A DNA stretch of 64,000 nt from Lotus japonicus (lineage: Eukaryota > Streptophyta > Magnoliopsida > Fabales > Fabaceae). The position numbers were made by a program, and so were the translations under genes. The notes under the pieces are model-generated. The model saw only the letters and a program-made list of their open reading frames with translations, ran no database searches and had not been told where the DNA came from. Below, piece after piece: positions 1 through 12,230 of the stretch (the first letter of the stretch is position 1; each line of letters starts with the position of its first letter). The DNA lies in the NCBI RefSeq assembly GCF_012489685.1, contig NC_080044.1, forward strand, positions 82,694,732 to 82,758,731. The letters run 5' to 3'.

Positions 1-183
1 TCTCCTTGTATTAGAGAGAGGTGTTGTAATTTCTTCCACTTAGTGAAATCTTTTCTACCGGTGCCCGTGGTTTTTCCCTTATTTGTTGAGGGTTTTCCAC
101 GTAAATATTGTGTGTCAATTTCCTACTCTCTCATCTCTTATTTTAGTTGCGTAATATTTATCTCGCTACTCTAGTACCCAACA
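1..183 (+). mobile_element. 3' end of a copia-type LTR (element truncated by window edge)
   Basis: The first 183 bases read like the R/U5 end of a plant Ty1/copia LTR: a 'ccgtggtttttccc' stretch, then 'gggttttccacgtaaa', a T/C-rich run, and an end at 'acccaaca', consistent with the usual CA terminus. The rest of the element lies outside the window, so neither its other LTR nor a target duplication can be checked. It sits directly before the duplicated dynein light chain fragment, so it may mark the breakpoint of that duplication. This is recognition of a familiar motif, not a full structure. Confidence 0.6.
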
Positions 184-202
184 CATATCATATGCATGCA
201 TT

Positions 203-675
203 AAAAGAAACAATCCAATACCAAACCCAACAAGGATGTACACCATGGTAAAATCAAAGTGAAGGCAAAATAACGGTGAACAGTCACAAAAGCTAAAGGA
301 AGTTACTTCTGTGATTTTGACCGAACATGCATACATATTGTATCTTTATGTCTCTGTCTTAATCTTCTCATACTTGTTCAGTTGTTCTGTTCTATTCTGT
401 CTCTCTCTCTCTCTGTGTTCATTTTCTTTTCTTCCTTTGGCCCCCTTTGAAAGCCAATGGAGTGCAAAAGACATTTGCCATTGCTTTAGGCAGATTATTG
501 GCACAATCCAAAAAAGGCACAGTGCAAAGAAAGGGATAAGAAAACGGTTAACACCATCGGTGAGTGATGAGAGGGTAAGGTAATGGAAGGTGCAGAGGAG
601 GAGCTAGAGAGAAGAAGCAGGTTTCTGAAAAGCTTGATACAGAAGAAGAAAGTCACAGAAAAACAAAACAGTAGA
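203..675 (+). pseudogene. Truncated duplicate of the dynein light chain promoter and first codons
   Basis: This stretch is nearly identical to 2595-3056, which is the promoter, 5' UTR and first 25 or so codons of the intact dynein light chain gene. The copy keeps the start codon at 583-585 and the reading frame MEGAEEELERRSRFLKSL, but the frame closes after 30 codons at 673-675, and similarity stops there. The remaining half of exon 1 and all of exon 2 are absent. It carries a whole promoter, so it could still be transcribed. It lies about 2.4 kb upstream of the parent in the same orientation, with an unrelated gene between them. Confidence 0.8.
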
Positions 676-1343
676 ATGATTGTTTGAACTTATTAGTTAA
701 TCTTTGAGAAGCCATGACCTGTTTTCTCCTAAGCTTTTTGTCATTTAAACAACGATTATTGATGATTAGATTAAATCATGGGCAAGGATCTGGAAAAAAA
801 ATGGTAGGCAACCAGAATTTTTTTGGAAAGCGACATTCTATAATGTTTTGGAAAAGTCAATAGGCTTTGATGGATCATATTTTCTGGGAGAAAAGAAAAT
901 TTGATTGAAGAATTGAATTAGGATTTCAAAAACTAAACCCTTAGCTCTTGGACCACATAGATGTAGAACATGAGTGTGGTGCTGCATCAAGCAAGGGTGC
1001 ATGAATCAACAATTATAGCCTTAAATGAGAGGGTTTTCTAGGAAGCGGCCCAATTTAATTCGTGGGACGGGAAAGATGACATCATACGGTGCAAATAATT
1101 TTAATCTAAACAATAGCAAGATGGCTTAATTGCAACTTTGGTCCCCCACTTATACATTTCCTACGATTTATGGTCCACGTCAAAAATAAAACACATATGC
1201 ACATGACAAAGCAATTGGCATAGATTGGGTCATTAGTTGACAGGGGCCTTTCCTCCCATCACATAGTCTTAAGTCTATTTAGTCTACTTAAGTGGTGTTG
1301 TCACTCTGTCGAGGAACTTTTTGCATGAATCATCTCCTTTCCA
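676..1343. other. Intergenic stretch, no gene seen
   Basis: This AT-rich stretch separates the dynein light chain fragment from the 3' end of the 110-residue protein gene. No splice-consistent coding sequence or repeat structure was found. It probably includes the 3' UTR of the minus-strand gene at its right end. Confidence 0.5.
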
Positions 1344-2010
1344 TTATGAAGATTCATATGAACTTGACGACCACTCATCATCCTCTTCAAAGTCACCCTG
1401 CATACAAAATTTCACAATCAAATTCAATATTCAAGCATGTCCCTTTTGCTTTGCTTCTTAGTAAGGAAAAGACAACACAGTCAATCTTAGAGGGAAGGCT
1501 GGCTCCATTTATTGTTTTAGTAATTAAGAGCTATCCAAAAATTTCAAACTATTGCTCTCAATATATAATATACCTCTATCACCATTTTCCCTTCCAGAGC
1601 ATCTTTTAATCCTCGTTGAATAAAGATTTCTTCGGTCATCTCACCCTCACGGATTTGCCTCAAAAATTCTTTTTTGCTTTCAGTGTAATTAGGATCGTCC
1701 TCTTCTTCAGCATCTTGTACCCACAATGCATACGATGAAGCAGCAGCCCTGTGAATGAAACGAATGAATCATATATGTTGTGAAAAAAGCGACAATACAG
1801 TAGAAATAAAACAAACTAAATGACTCACTTTCTTATACCTTCTGTCAACTCTGCCAATCGTTCCTACAATACAAATAACAGAATAGTATCATTGAGAACA
1901 TGAACCAAAACAACAATCACATTGATTGAAATTAAACATACCTTCTCACGAGTCTTGATCAATTTCTTTAAACGAGTGAGAAAAAGAGAGACATGACGCC
2001 GCAGATTCAT
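1344..2010 (-). CDS. Unknown small acidic protein, 110 residues, four exons
   Basis: I do not recognise this protein. The model is complement(join(1344..1397,1574..1748,1829..1863,1942..2010)). All three introns are GT-AG and the phases join (0, 2, 0), giving 110 residues and a TAA stop. It opens with a basic stretch (MNLRRHVSLFLTRLKKLIKT), followed by a helical, charged middle containing SYALWVQDAEEEDDPNY and an EEIFIQRGLKDALEG segment. It ends in an acidic, serine-rich tail (DFEEDDEWSSSSYESS). No signal peptide, membrane span or catalytic motif is visible. It sits head-to-head with the dynein light chain gene across about 960 bases that may serve both. The clean splicing and uninterrupted frame argue that it is a real gene. 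The function is unknown. Confidence 0.75.
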
Positions 2011-2968
2011 AATTTCTGAGCACTGCACTGCACTGGGTTAGGGTTTTTGTTTTTTGATTGAATTGAATAACAGAGAAGAGAAAGGCTTTATACCAATATC
2101 ATATATATCTAAAATTTTATTACCGTTCTAAATAATAATAATAATATGATTTTCAAATTTCAAATCCCACATAAATAAGGTAAGATCATCAATACTATAT
2201 TATTGCATTCAATATGACAATCATTATCATGATCTGAAATAAATGTGTTGGGCCTATTTTGTTTTCTCTGCATTATTTATCTGATCTTCTCAGTTGGACA
2301 AACTGTACTGTTTTCTGAATTTACTTGGTTCAAAATACATAGTAAAATACAGTTCTGACGCATTTGTAATCTGGAAGAAACTTCTACTTTGACCAAACGG
2401 CAAGAGTGAGTGGTAGACATGTTCCCCCTTGGCAGGTTTTATCAATGTTTAGCAAAGGAAAGTGGAATCTTTTATGCAATTTGTTTGAAAAAAGAAAAAG
2501 AAAAAGCAAAAGTGAATATGACCAACCACTATGTAGGACAAGCTGCATCAAGTAGGGACAACCATAGCTACATCTTGGTGACATATTTTGATAAATTAAA
2601 AGAAACAATCCAATACCAAACCCAACAAAGATGTACACCATGGGAAAATCACACTAGGCAAAATAAACGTGGAGAATCACAAAAGCTAAAGGAAGTTACT
2701 TCTGCTACTGCGATTTTGACCGAACATGCATACATATTGTATCTTTATGTCTCTGTCTTAATCTTCTCATACTTGTTCTGTTCTACTCTCTCTCTCTGTC
2801 TGTTCAATTTCTTTTCTTACATTCGGCCCCCCTTCGAAAGCCAATGGAGTGCAAAAGATATTAGCCATTGCTTTAAGCAGATTATTGGCACAATCCAAAA
2901 AAGGCACAGTGCAAGAAAGGGATAAGAAAACGGTTAACACCATCGGTGAGTGATGAGAGGGTGAGGTA
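2011..2968. promoter_or_regulatory. Shared intergenic promoter region between two divergent genes
   Basis: These 958 bases lie between the start codons of the minus-strand 110-residue gene (2010) and the plus-strand dynein light chain gene (2969), so they should hold both promoters. The half nearer the dynein gene (from about 2595) is the part duplicated at 203-582. It includes a CT-rich tract around 2785-2810 typical of a plant 5' UTR. Long frames here on both strands are not coding: they have no splice logic, and on the plus strand they run into the UTR. Confidence 0.5.
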
Positions 2969-4825
2969 ATGGAAGGTGCAGAGGAGGAGCTAGAGAGAAG
3001 AAGCAGGTTTCTGAAAAGCTTGATACAGAAGAAGAAAGTCTCAGAGAAACAAGAGCAGCATGACCACATCCAAAACAACAATGTTCGGGTCAGGGCTTGT
3101 GACATGCCTCTCCTTTTGCAGAACCGTGCCTTTTGTTGCGCTCGTGATCTTCTGGATTCTATGCCAGCAAATAAGCTTGACACCAAACGCCTGGCCCTGA
3201 CCCTTAAGAAGGTAAGGATAGCTTTTCTTATTTGTGTTTATTTTATTTTTGTTTGAGGATCTTTCATTTTTACCAATGTATTTCTGGGTTCTGATATTTG
3301 ACCACATAGGATGAGGTCACTTGAAATGCTACTTTGGAAACTTTTGTTCAAATATGGCATACAGTTACTTAACCAATCAAGTGATTATTCTTCCTCAATT
3401 TGCTCTGTTTTGCTAATTCATCAAACAGTCTAGCTGGCACAATCAATGGTTTCAGGATCACAAGTTTTTATATATATGCTGATTTTTTTTTTGGCGTGTT
3501 GATAGTTTGTCAGTTGAGTGAGCATCTAAGGAATATGTCTAATTGCTTCCTAAGTTCCTAGTTATTCTCTGGGAGATAGAACTAATTAAGCTTTTTGAAA
3601 TTGATCTGTTTTCTTATCTTTGATTTTGATCTTTCTTGGTGGATTATAGTACTTCCACTGCTGCTAGTACATGTTTTGCAAGGACATGGTTTAATTGGTA
3701 GTTTTTATTTGGTTAGCTGAAAAATTTCTGTTAATGTTCTTATGATGTCTAGTAATGCAGCTTTCATATTTTAGCTCTTATATGCAAAACATTTTCACAG
3801 TGGTTTGATACTTTGATTTAGCTTCTGGGAACTAATTTAAGTAGAAGTGCATTGGCTTTTATGCCAAGTTCACTACTTCCAAAAGTTTCAATTCTTGTCT
3901 GTTGACCACCCGAATCTCAAGAAGTCTCTCACACCCTTCTTTTCTTGAGCCCCCCTATAATATAGAATCTGCTTATAATATAAAATTATGTACAAACAGA
4001 GCTTGAACTAGAAGTAGAGGATTGAAAATACATGTTTTGTTTTGTTGGTTTTACTTTAAGTACATAGATTTAGGAGTTGCCATATGAGACTTCATCAATT
4101 TTATATTCTATTTTATTGTATACATAAAACTTCAAGTTTCAATTAGATGATGGATATGGCTAAATATCCATCAGCATGGTGTCCCTAAGGCCCACTTAAT
4201 ATTGCATCAATTTTTTTCTCCTTGTGAACTATGAAAAATGTCAAGCAAGTGCATTCTAGATTGCATATCTGTGCTTCTGCATGTAACTCGGAGTTTGGCA
4301 AAACCAGAGAAGTATGGTTATGAGTTGGTTGGATGTGGTTATTAATGAATTTAGGTGGCTTGGTACAATCTATTTATGATATAAAAAGTGTTAGCTGGTC
4401 CCTCATTTCATTGAAGCATGGCATATGATATTGAAGTTGTAAATCTAGAATATTTCCTAATAATGTGATACCCCAAGTAACAAAGTGGTATTTTTCCTTG
4501 GTATATTTTTATCTTTTGTTTCTTTACCACACTAACAATATTAAACCTAGATATCACCAAGCATGTACTATTTTAAGGAGAGGTCTCGAGTTCAAATTCA
4601 TATACAACAACGTCTGGTTTTAACTACTTGAATGACTCATGACAGAGAGACATCCATGTTTTACAGGAATTTGATTCATCCTATGGTCCAGCTTGGCACT
4701 GCATTGTGGGATCTAGCTTTGGCTCATATGTGACTCATTCTCTTGGTGGATTCTTGTATTTTTCCATTGACAAGGTCTACATCCTTCTCTTCAAGACAGC
4801 TGTTGAACCATTAGACCATCCATAA
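2969..4825 (+). CDS. Dynein light chain LC8-like protein, 133 residues
   Basis: The model is join(2969..3211,4667..4825): one 1,455-bp intron with GT-AG ends in phase 0, giving 133 residues. Exon 1 encodes a plant-type N-terminal extension (MEGAEEELERRSRFLKSLIQ plus a KKK stretch) followed by VRVRACDMPLLLQ. Exon 2 encodes the most conserved LC8 core: EFDSSYGPAWHCIVGSSFGS, then YVTHSLGGFLYFSIDKVYIL and the end LFKTAVEPLDHP. LC8 proteins are homodimeric hubs that bind short peptide motifs in many partners. Flowering plants lack dynein heavy chains, so the plant role must be outside the dynein motor. A truncated copy of its 5' end lies at 203-675. Confidence 0.93.
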
Positions 4826-5842
4826 CTTCCACAGCCTTGAGTTACATGCACATCTCCTTGGGAACCTAAACTATAAATGTTCAGACCAAGTGTGATGTGT
4901 AAAATTACAGATTGAAAAATTAAAGACATCTGTATTCTGTGAAGTATTTGATGCACTTGTGATATTTTGTCCATGAGAGAGCATTTTGAGTGTGCAATTT
5001 GCTGTGCAAGTCATAGGATATTCTTCATTTCAGCTCAGAAGAAGAAAATTTTGCAGAATTCAGAGGCTTAAAATGTTTTCTAATAGTTGAGTTATTGGTA
5101 TACAAATTGGCAACCATGGTGAAATGTGTTTTAAATCCATGAAACAAGACAATTGTTATCTATGTGAAATCTATTTCAGTATGTTTTTTCCCCTAGTGCA
5201 AGATTTTTTCTCGTACCACGCCAGATGTAACTAAATCACTTTGGTAACATTATCTTTGAGTCTACAAGGAACTATAAATTTATAGTGAGTAAGTCATCAA
5301 TGTCGCCCTTGAAAATTTTGATGGCTAAAAAATTTTGTTCCTGGTAGAAGGAAATGGTATGAAAAAGACTTGAATGTTCAAATGTCGGACACGTCAGTCC
5401 CTAACCTCACCTCCGTTAGTCAAAGTGTCTATGTGACACGTTAAGGGCCATGTGGAGTCTCAATTGTTATCCTACCTTGTAATTTATTACTCTAACCCAA
5501 TCTTTCATCCTTCAATTTGGTCCAATCTTTCGGCCTACAATTTTCATTACCAAAATCAATTCACCTTTAACTTGCTTTTACCACAATCAATTTAATAAAA
5601 TCAATTTTACTCACAAACAATTTTAACAATGTAAATCCAAACATGTACCATTGTGTGACACTTGGTGTGTGTTGAATTAACGTGTGTGTCCCTCCTCAAC
5701 TCATATCCTATCTCCGACAGTGATATTAATATCACAGTATCACATGACACGTATACGGATGCATCATCTTCAATTTTGAGATCAAATTCTAAGTATCAGC
5801 TTCTGATTTTATGGAAGGCATGTTTGGATAAAATAATCAAAT
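4826..5842. other. Intergenic stretch with MITE-like fragments
   Basis: This is the 3' flank of the dynein light chain gene and the promoter of the F-box gene. Around 5530-5650 there are repeated 'aaaatcaatt' blocks ending in 'ccaaacatg', and 5819-5830 reads 'catgtttggata'. Both resemble pieces of the CATGTTTGG MITE family seen in introns elsewhere in the window. No gene was found. Confidence 0.45.
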
Positions 5843-7479
5843 ATGGAAGAGTCTTCCAAGGCTTTCTCCTCTCTAAGCATCACAGTTGAAAAAGGCCAAG
5901 CACAAACAGAACAAGAACCTCCTCATGAAGCCTTGTTTCTTGTCTTAACATACCTTCCAGTGTACCAGGTTCTAGCCATGTCTCAGGTTTGCAAAGCACT
6001 AAGGGATGCAGTTAACAATGATGTGTTGCCATGGCTGAATGTTATTGTTGAAAGGCCTCTGAGTTCAAGGCTCTCTGATGAGATTCTAGTGAAAATCACT
6101 TCCAAGGCCAATGGAAGGCTCAAAACTCTGGCTTTGATGAACTGCACCCACATCACTGACAAGGGGCTCCAAAGGGTCGTTGAACAAAACCCCCTCATCA
6201 ACAAGGTATGCATAATTAAACCCATGTTTTAGATTTCTATTTTGCTTATCTGATTCAATGGTTTCCTTTCCTGCTTTACTTGAAACAAATTATGAAGTTA
6301 GTTCTTCAGCTGCTTAACAATTAGGATTGTGTTAAAGGAGGTGAGAATACAATGGATAAGTACATATTTGAAAATCCTTTTAAAATTGACTCTAAATCCA
6401 AATCAACTCTAGCTAGAAACTTCTATGAGTAATTTCTAGTGTTATAATTGATTATGATGAAAGAGAAACTGATCCAGACATGCTATAGAAAGTGTTTGGC
6501 TATCCTTGCTTTTTGTTAATGTTTGGTTAGGATTTCCCATAAAATTATAGAAAATGGACATAGCTACTTTACAAAAGGGAAGAAATTGAATGCATACAAG
6601 AGGAAAAATTAGGCTTTGGTAAGATACTATATTTGTTATCCAAGGTAGCTAAGCCACCTAGGAACATGTTATTAACACAGTGAATGTTTGGAAACTCTTC
6701 TACAATTGATTATGAAGTCATGATTAATTATGGAGAAAAAATTCTGTGAGTAGCTTATGGGTTTCAGAATTGATTTTGATGAAATGGAAGCTGATCCAAA
6801 CATGCAAATAGGATTAAAATGCTGTTGACCAAAAAAAAGAATTATCTCATTTCTAGTTTCATTTGAGATGCAGCTGCATATACCAGCATGCACCGGCATA
6901 ACCGCTGAAGGAGTTACAAGAGCAGTGCAAACATTGTGCCAAAGAAGCAACTGCTTAAGCACATTACGCATAAACGGCATCTACAACCTACAGAAGGAGC
7001 ATCTAGACATGCTTGCCATGAACCTCAGAAAGAACGTTCCATTAGAGGAGCAGCAAATGCAGAAGCCTAACTACTATCATAAACGCGGAAGCTTTACAGT
7101 GTTTAGCCGCGAAGAAAACCAGAGGATTATTGATTTGGAGACATGTCCCAAGTGCTTTGAGGTGACGATGGTCTATGACTGTCCAAAAGTGGAATGCATG
7201 AAGAGGGAAAAGCCCCAAGTTCAATGTAGGGGATGCAAATTTTGTATTCCAAGGTGTGAAAACTGTGGTGGATGTGTTGGATCTGAAGAAGAGGAAGAAG
7301 CTGCATGTGCAGATATCTTGTGCCTTGAATGTTGGTTGCAGCTTCCCAAGTGTAATTTCTGTAATAAACCATATTGTAAACAACATGAAAATTGGTGGTG
7401 CTCTTCCTTAGACCCTATATTCCTCTGCAGAGTTTGTGATGAACATTCTCATGGATATACATACACTGATGTTCTATAG
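5843..7479 (+). CDS. SKIP28: F-box protein, SKIP28/MEE11-like, with cysteine-rich C-terminus (322 residues)
   Basis: The model is join(5843..6205,6874..7479), one phase-0 intron, 322 residues. Residues about 27-65 (EALFLVLTYLPVYQVLAMSQ, then VCKALRDAVNNDVLPW) form an F-box, the part that docks onto SKP1 in an SCF ubiquitin ligase. A few leucine-rich-repeat-like turns follow (LKTLALMNCTHITDKGLQRV; INKLHIPACTGITAEGV). The last 100 residues are rich in paired cysteines and histidines (CPKCFE, CRGCKFC, CENCGGC, CLECW, CNFCNKPYCKQH, CRVCDEH), probably several zinc sites. The layout matches what I remember of Arabidopsis SKIP28 (MEE11, At2g01620). The substrate is unknown. Two copies of a small MITE family lie in the intron. 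Confidence is high for an F-box protein and moderate for the SKIP28 name. Confidence 0.85.
6363..6482. repeat. CATGTTTGG-family MITE, copy 1 (F-box intron)
   Basis: A degenerate 120-bp copy of a short element that recurs in this window. It opens near 'atatttgaaaatcc', contains 'cttctatgagtaattt' in the middle, and ends in 'ctgatccagacatg'. It lies in the intron of the F-box gene, 200 bp upstream of a second copy. Confidence 0.5.
6683..6804. repeat. CATGTTTGG-family MITE, copy 2 (F-box intron)
   Basis: This 122-bp element opens with 'aatgtttggaaactcttc' and ends with 'ctgatccaaacatg', short inverted ends of the form CATGTTTGG/CCAAACATG. It shares its core ('acaattgatt', 'gtgagtagctt', 'gggtttcagaattgatt') with copies at 11221-11342 and 16876-16999. 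Confidence 0.65.
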
Positions 7480-8309
7480 TGAACTAACTCATGATAAGCT
7501 TAAACTATCTGAGTTTCTGTAAGTTGAATAAAGTTTATAGAACCAATGAAATTGTTGTTGATGAAAGTATTTCAACTCATGAATGTTCTTAGGTTTGACT
7601 GTATGAGTTATAATTTCAAGCAGCATAAATAGACTGATTCGATGTTTGGTTCTACATTTGGGGGAAGTTTAGAATCAATTCTCATTTACTAGCATCACTT
7701 TTTGGTAGTTATATAAATGTTTTACTGGCCCCAAAAAAATTGGTTTTACTAGCCCAAAACCAATTCTGACATAAGCTAGAGAGGATAACTTTTGCGGTGG
7801 ACATAAGTAAGATTTCATAAGTGCATTTCACAACATTACCCTATAGAAATCAGATTTCCCATAAACGTATCCAAGCATAAATCACTTCTTTTCAACTCAC
7901 TAACTCATTTTTAGCATCATTTCTATCCAAAATCAATTCTCACAATGCTGATTCAAACACGCTCTCAGCAGCTGTGAGGACCATATCATGGTCAATTGGT
8001 TATCATGCCAGTGTCAAACATTTCAATGGATACCAGAGACCAAAAATTCCAATTCAAAGAATACAACTTGTGATACAACATAAAAATAGCCCTAATAAGG
8101 TCACATAAATTATGTCAATCAAATAATTAATTTGATTTGTTTGTACAAAAAATCATCGGACAACTCATTATAATTGCCAATATACATTTTGATATACATT
8201 TAAATTCTCTACAGGCAAAATTAGGATATGCTATGATGCAGTCTTCTTGAAGGCAGAGTATGTCTCCATAAATTTATATTTTAATGATGAACAGGAGATT
8301 TGCCAAGTT
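7480..8309. other. Convergent 3' flanks of F-box and glucanase genes
   Basis: The two genes converge here, so this stretch holds both 3' UTRs. Bases about 7660-7960 include blocks such as 'ttttactggcccc' and 'caaaatcaattctcac' that look like worn MITE pieces of the kind frequent in legume intergenic DNA. No gene was found. Confidence 0.45.
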
Positions 8310-11300
8310 TTATATGACAGCTGCACTGAAAAGTAAAACAACTAGAATCACAGAGCTTGTGAAAGATCCCCTACTGTAGTAGTATTGCGATAAACAGCCT
8401 GAACTTGTAGAATTAGATGGGGCAAGTGAAGTGCCATTTATGCTGGTGCCATTTTTACCATGACTGTAGTTCAACAGAAATATGCAAAAAAGAGTATTAG
8501 ACAGAAATTACAAAACACTTTAGCTTTAAATTTATTTCACAGCTTTTTGGAATGAGAACAAGAAAAGTTTCACACATAATTGAGAAGGAAATGACAACAA
8601 GCACACCGACATAAGCTCGAGAGATCATACCTTCCTGGAAATATACAAGAACCATGACCTGAAACGATTATTAGATAACAAATATCAGTTATATTAAAAT
8701 GCTACGCAACTTTAAATAGAAATTTGACAATGCAAGTCTCTTTGAAGTAGTATAGCAAATGTTAGTGTACAGAAAAGGTCCAATAAGTAGGAAAAAAGTG
8801 AATTTTTCAAATCAACTAATAAGCACCTGGCAATGACTAAGATTACCACTCTTTTTGTGAAAGTGATACTAAGCAAGTGGAATTCAAAAAGTGCTCATGT
8901 CACAAGTTTTTTGAAATATAACTAATGAGAATCAAACACAAAAATAGCCACATGCTCACATCCATTATATGAGCAAATAGTCTTGAAACAAACTGATAAG
9001 CAAGAACCACATCTGAAAGAAGTTTAAAATTGAAGAGACCAAAATTGTGCTATTGAAGATATATAGAACTAGAGAAGTAAATGACTAAAACTGATTTCAT
9101 TGTAATTCACCTTACTTGTAAGTTTATCAAAACCTAGTTTAGTACTAAGGTGAAACCATGCATATTTCCTTATTGCCTCTAGTCATAGAGTTCTACCGGC
9201 TTTACAAATAAATGTACACATACTTTTGCAGCCAAATCAAATATATATATTTGTGTATGAGTGTGCAAGCCATACTTGGGTCTGTGGAAGTGATAGCGGC
9301 AACCCCTTTGAAATCGCAGGTCCCAGGAGACTTAGCCATCTTCTGATAATAAGCATTGAAAGCGTATGTAGCATGCGCAACTACATTATCTGGTTCATGA
9401 CATGGTTGACCCTGCAGCAAAGGGGAACAATCAACCTTCCCTGGTCCACAAGCCCAATCAAGTGCTGCCTGCAGCATCTTAGGATCTGCATTACGCTTTG
9501 AGATACAAAATGTTTGGTTTGTCGTATCATTTGCAAATATAGTACCAACACCAGTTAAGTGTAAGGTATACACTGGTCCTCCATTAGCAAAAAATAGCCC
9601 CCAGTTCTTTTCTGAGACTGGACCTGATCTCAAGTCTTCATTGTAAAGCTCATAAATGTATGTACTAACTGCAATTCCCGGGTGTTTCGGAGTTCCTGTA
9701 TTGTTAAGAACATGTCTGATCAAGTTACTGTTGTAAGTGTTAGCATTATCAATGGTTGCATCCGGCTCAGATGAGTCGCCTTTTGAGGGCCATCCTGATT
9801 CAGTGACCAGAACAGGGATATTGGTGAAGTTCAAGTCAGACATTGCAAAATAAGCAGCATCAACAATTGCATCAAAAACATTAGTGTAATGCAGGAGAGT
9901 GTTGGCATCAACAGCTTCCTTATTGGGCGGTAGGGGGCGGAATAAAGCATAATCGAGCGGGATTGCATCGTTGGATAGCTGGTAATCGTAATACGGGTAT
10001 ACATTGAGCATAAGACATGAACCTGTTGTTTGAAGAAATTTAAGCAAAGGAACCATGACCGGATTCCAAGTTCGGTTGAAAAATGCTTGCGAAGGTGGGA
10101 ACGAGTCAAGGATGATAGAAGAAGGGTGTGGAGTCGAGACTTTAATTTGGCTATCCAACTTTGCAGCCACAAGAGCAGAATGAATGAAATTCATGGCAGA
10201 GACTAGAATGGGGGCTGCATTTGGGATGATAGTTAGAACCTCAGATCCGACAGCTATGGTAGTAATGTTGGTAGCAGGAACATGAGCTATGACGTTTCGA
10301 GAAACCCAATTTGCGGCAGTGTCATTGGACTGACCAATGCCGAGAAGCTGGTCGTTGGGAACAGAAACAGTTACGCGTATTCCAGTGTTAGCGAGAGCAA
10401 TAAGCAAGGCTCGGTCGGCGTCATAGAGTCTGACATGTTGGATGCTTTGAGCTTTAAGAAGGGTCACAATCTCTGTTGGACTTGGCATGTTAGATACATC
10501 TGAACCAATGTTGACACCAATGAAAGCATCTGTAGAAAAAAATAAGAAGTGCCTACAAATGAATAACTTCCATTTTTTAGCAAGGTAGAATCAAAGTGAA
10601 CATGTTATAATCCACAAGAGAGAGAAGGAAAAAAACAACGTATATTTACAGACCAAATTTGGTCATCTAACTAGTATTGTAAAATTAAACCAGAAGAGAA
10701 TGAAACAACAATTTAAAACCATGCTTAAAGATGAAACAACATAGATTAGTTATATTCCTTATTTAAAGATGCTGTAATAACAAAAAAGCATGACAAGGAT
10801 CTATAAGTTGTCAAATTGGTCATGTAACTAATTAATATCCCTAGGTCAACCAGATGAGTCATAAATGATCATGAACCATGATAAAATTCAAGGCCAGCTT
10901 TTCAACCTGTCACCCCATGTGTGTTTCTTGTTCTTATATGTAACACTGGGGCCATAGGAGTTATGGATTTAGCTAAAAGAAGTATAACATACTAAAATGA
11001 TGGCCGGTTGGCAGGTTACACTTACACATACAAGAGAATCACTTTAATTCACAAGCTACAAAGTGATGTTCCACTACCCAGAGCATTTCTAACTAGGGAG
11101 TACAATTATTTTTCTGGAAGGCAAAATAATTGTATGTTTGTTACACATAAATTTTGAGCAGAGATATCTGACAAAATTCATGTGTTTCTCATCTAATTGC
11201 AAACTCACCTCACCCAATAACATGTTTGGAAAATCTTCTACAGTTGATCCTAAAGACGAAATCAATTATGGGGAGAAGCTTCTATGAGTGGTTTCTTAGT

Positions 11301-12230
11301 GCCATAATTGAGGTTATGGAAAAATAAGTTGATCCAAACATGCTACAAGTTTTTGTGGAGTCGCTAAGCTTTTCACATTACAACTATGAAGATTCTTTGT
11401 AACCATAATTGCCCAATCTAGAAGACAGTTTTTCTTGACAGAGATATTAATCCATTTAGTAATGATAGATGGTAGGTTGGCTCATTAATATTTTGGGACC
11501 TCTCAATCTCCATGTTACTGCAAATTTAGTAACTTTGGTTGATATTTTGATAGACAAAATTGGTAAGTAGAACTAGTATTTTCCAATTTTCATCTTTGTC
11601 TTTCTCAAACAAGGGCAATTTAGTCCGTGTCACTTTCTATGAAAGTGCAGTTTTAGGTGCAAACTGCAAAAAGTAAGTGTGATGAGCTGGGACGCAATAA
11701 GATTATTCCCTTCCCACAATTCCACCAAAGAGGGGAAAGGACATGGAATAGATTCTTTACAAAGTAAAAAGATTTTCTCACAGAAAGCATAAAAAATAAA
11801 CAAAATAAAATAGGCATTTACATTTACCACCAACAAGGTGTTAGTGTAAGCAAGAGAGACTGTTACTAGTGATTTACCACTCTCACTTTGTGGCACACAC
11901 TCCCTATTCTAAATTGTCATGCTTTGTTTGTAAGCAAGATTGTGAGTTTGAGCTCAATCCTGTTTCTCTTTCCAACCAATAAAGGGTAATGCAATTGAAT
12001 GAGGACCTATTGATCATTAGAATAAATAAATAACCACAATGCCAAACAGAAGTATCTATGGTAGAATGGGGTTGATTGACAAGACATAATGAGGAAGATA
12101 ACAAAAAAAAACAAAAGAGAATGAAACAAGAAACATAAATGAATAGAAAATCAAACCTACCTCCAGCAGCATGAGAAATAGAAATAGAGAGTGGTAGCAT
12201 GAAGAAAAGCATTAGAAGCAGAACAGCCAT
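8310..12230 (-). CDS. GPI-anchored glucan endo-1,3-beta-glucosidase, GH17 plus X8/CBM43 (501 residues)
   Basis: The model is complement(join(8310..8463,8631..8658,9276..10529,12161..12230)), four exons closing in frame at 501 residues. Exon 1 encodes a secretion signal (MAVLLLMLFFMLPLSISISH). The GH17 barrel starts at DAFIGVNIGSD (residue 24). The likely acid/base is E120 in AVGSEVL, and the nucleophile is E267 in the family signature VLVTESGWPSKGD. An X8 domain begins near residue 365 (FCISKRNADPKMLQAALDWA) with its conserved cysteines, ending in HGSCIFPG across the 28-bp exon 3. A Ser/Thr/Asn-rich linker and a hydrophobic tail (SSVILVVLLFSAAVI) form a GPI signal. Members of this class hydrolyse callose at the cell wall, several of them at plasmodesmata. 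It resembles Arabidopsis At2g01630. Several N-glycosylation sequons are visible. Confidence 0.93.
11221..11342. repeat. CATGTTTGG-family MITE, copy 3 (glucanase intron 1)
   Basis: This 122-bp copy opens with 'catgtttggaaaatcttc' and ends with 'gttgatccaaacatg', with intact inverted ends. It sits in the long first intron of the glucanase gene and shares its length and core with the copies at 6683 and 16876. Confidence 0.65.

Noticed and set aside
2410..2925. 171-codon plus-strand open frame upstream of the dynein light chain gene
   Set aside because: It lies in the promoter/leader that is duplicated at 203-582, where the matching frame is broken. It has no domain and overlaps a pyrimidine-rich leader.
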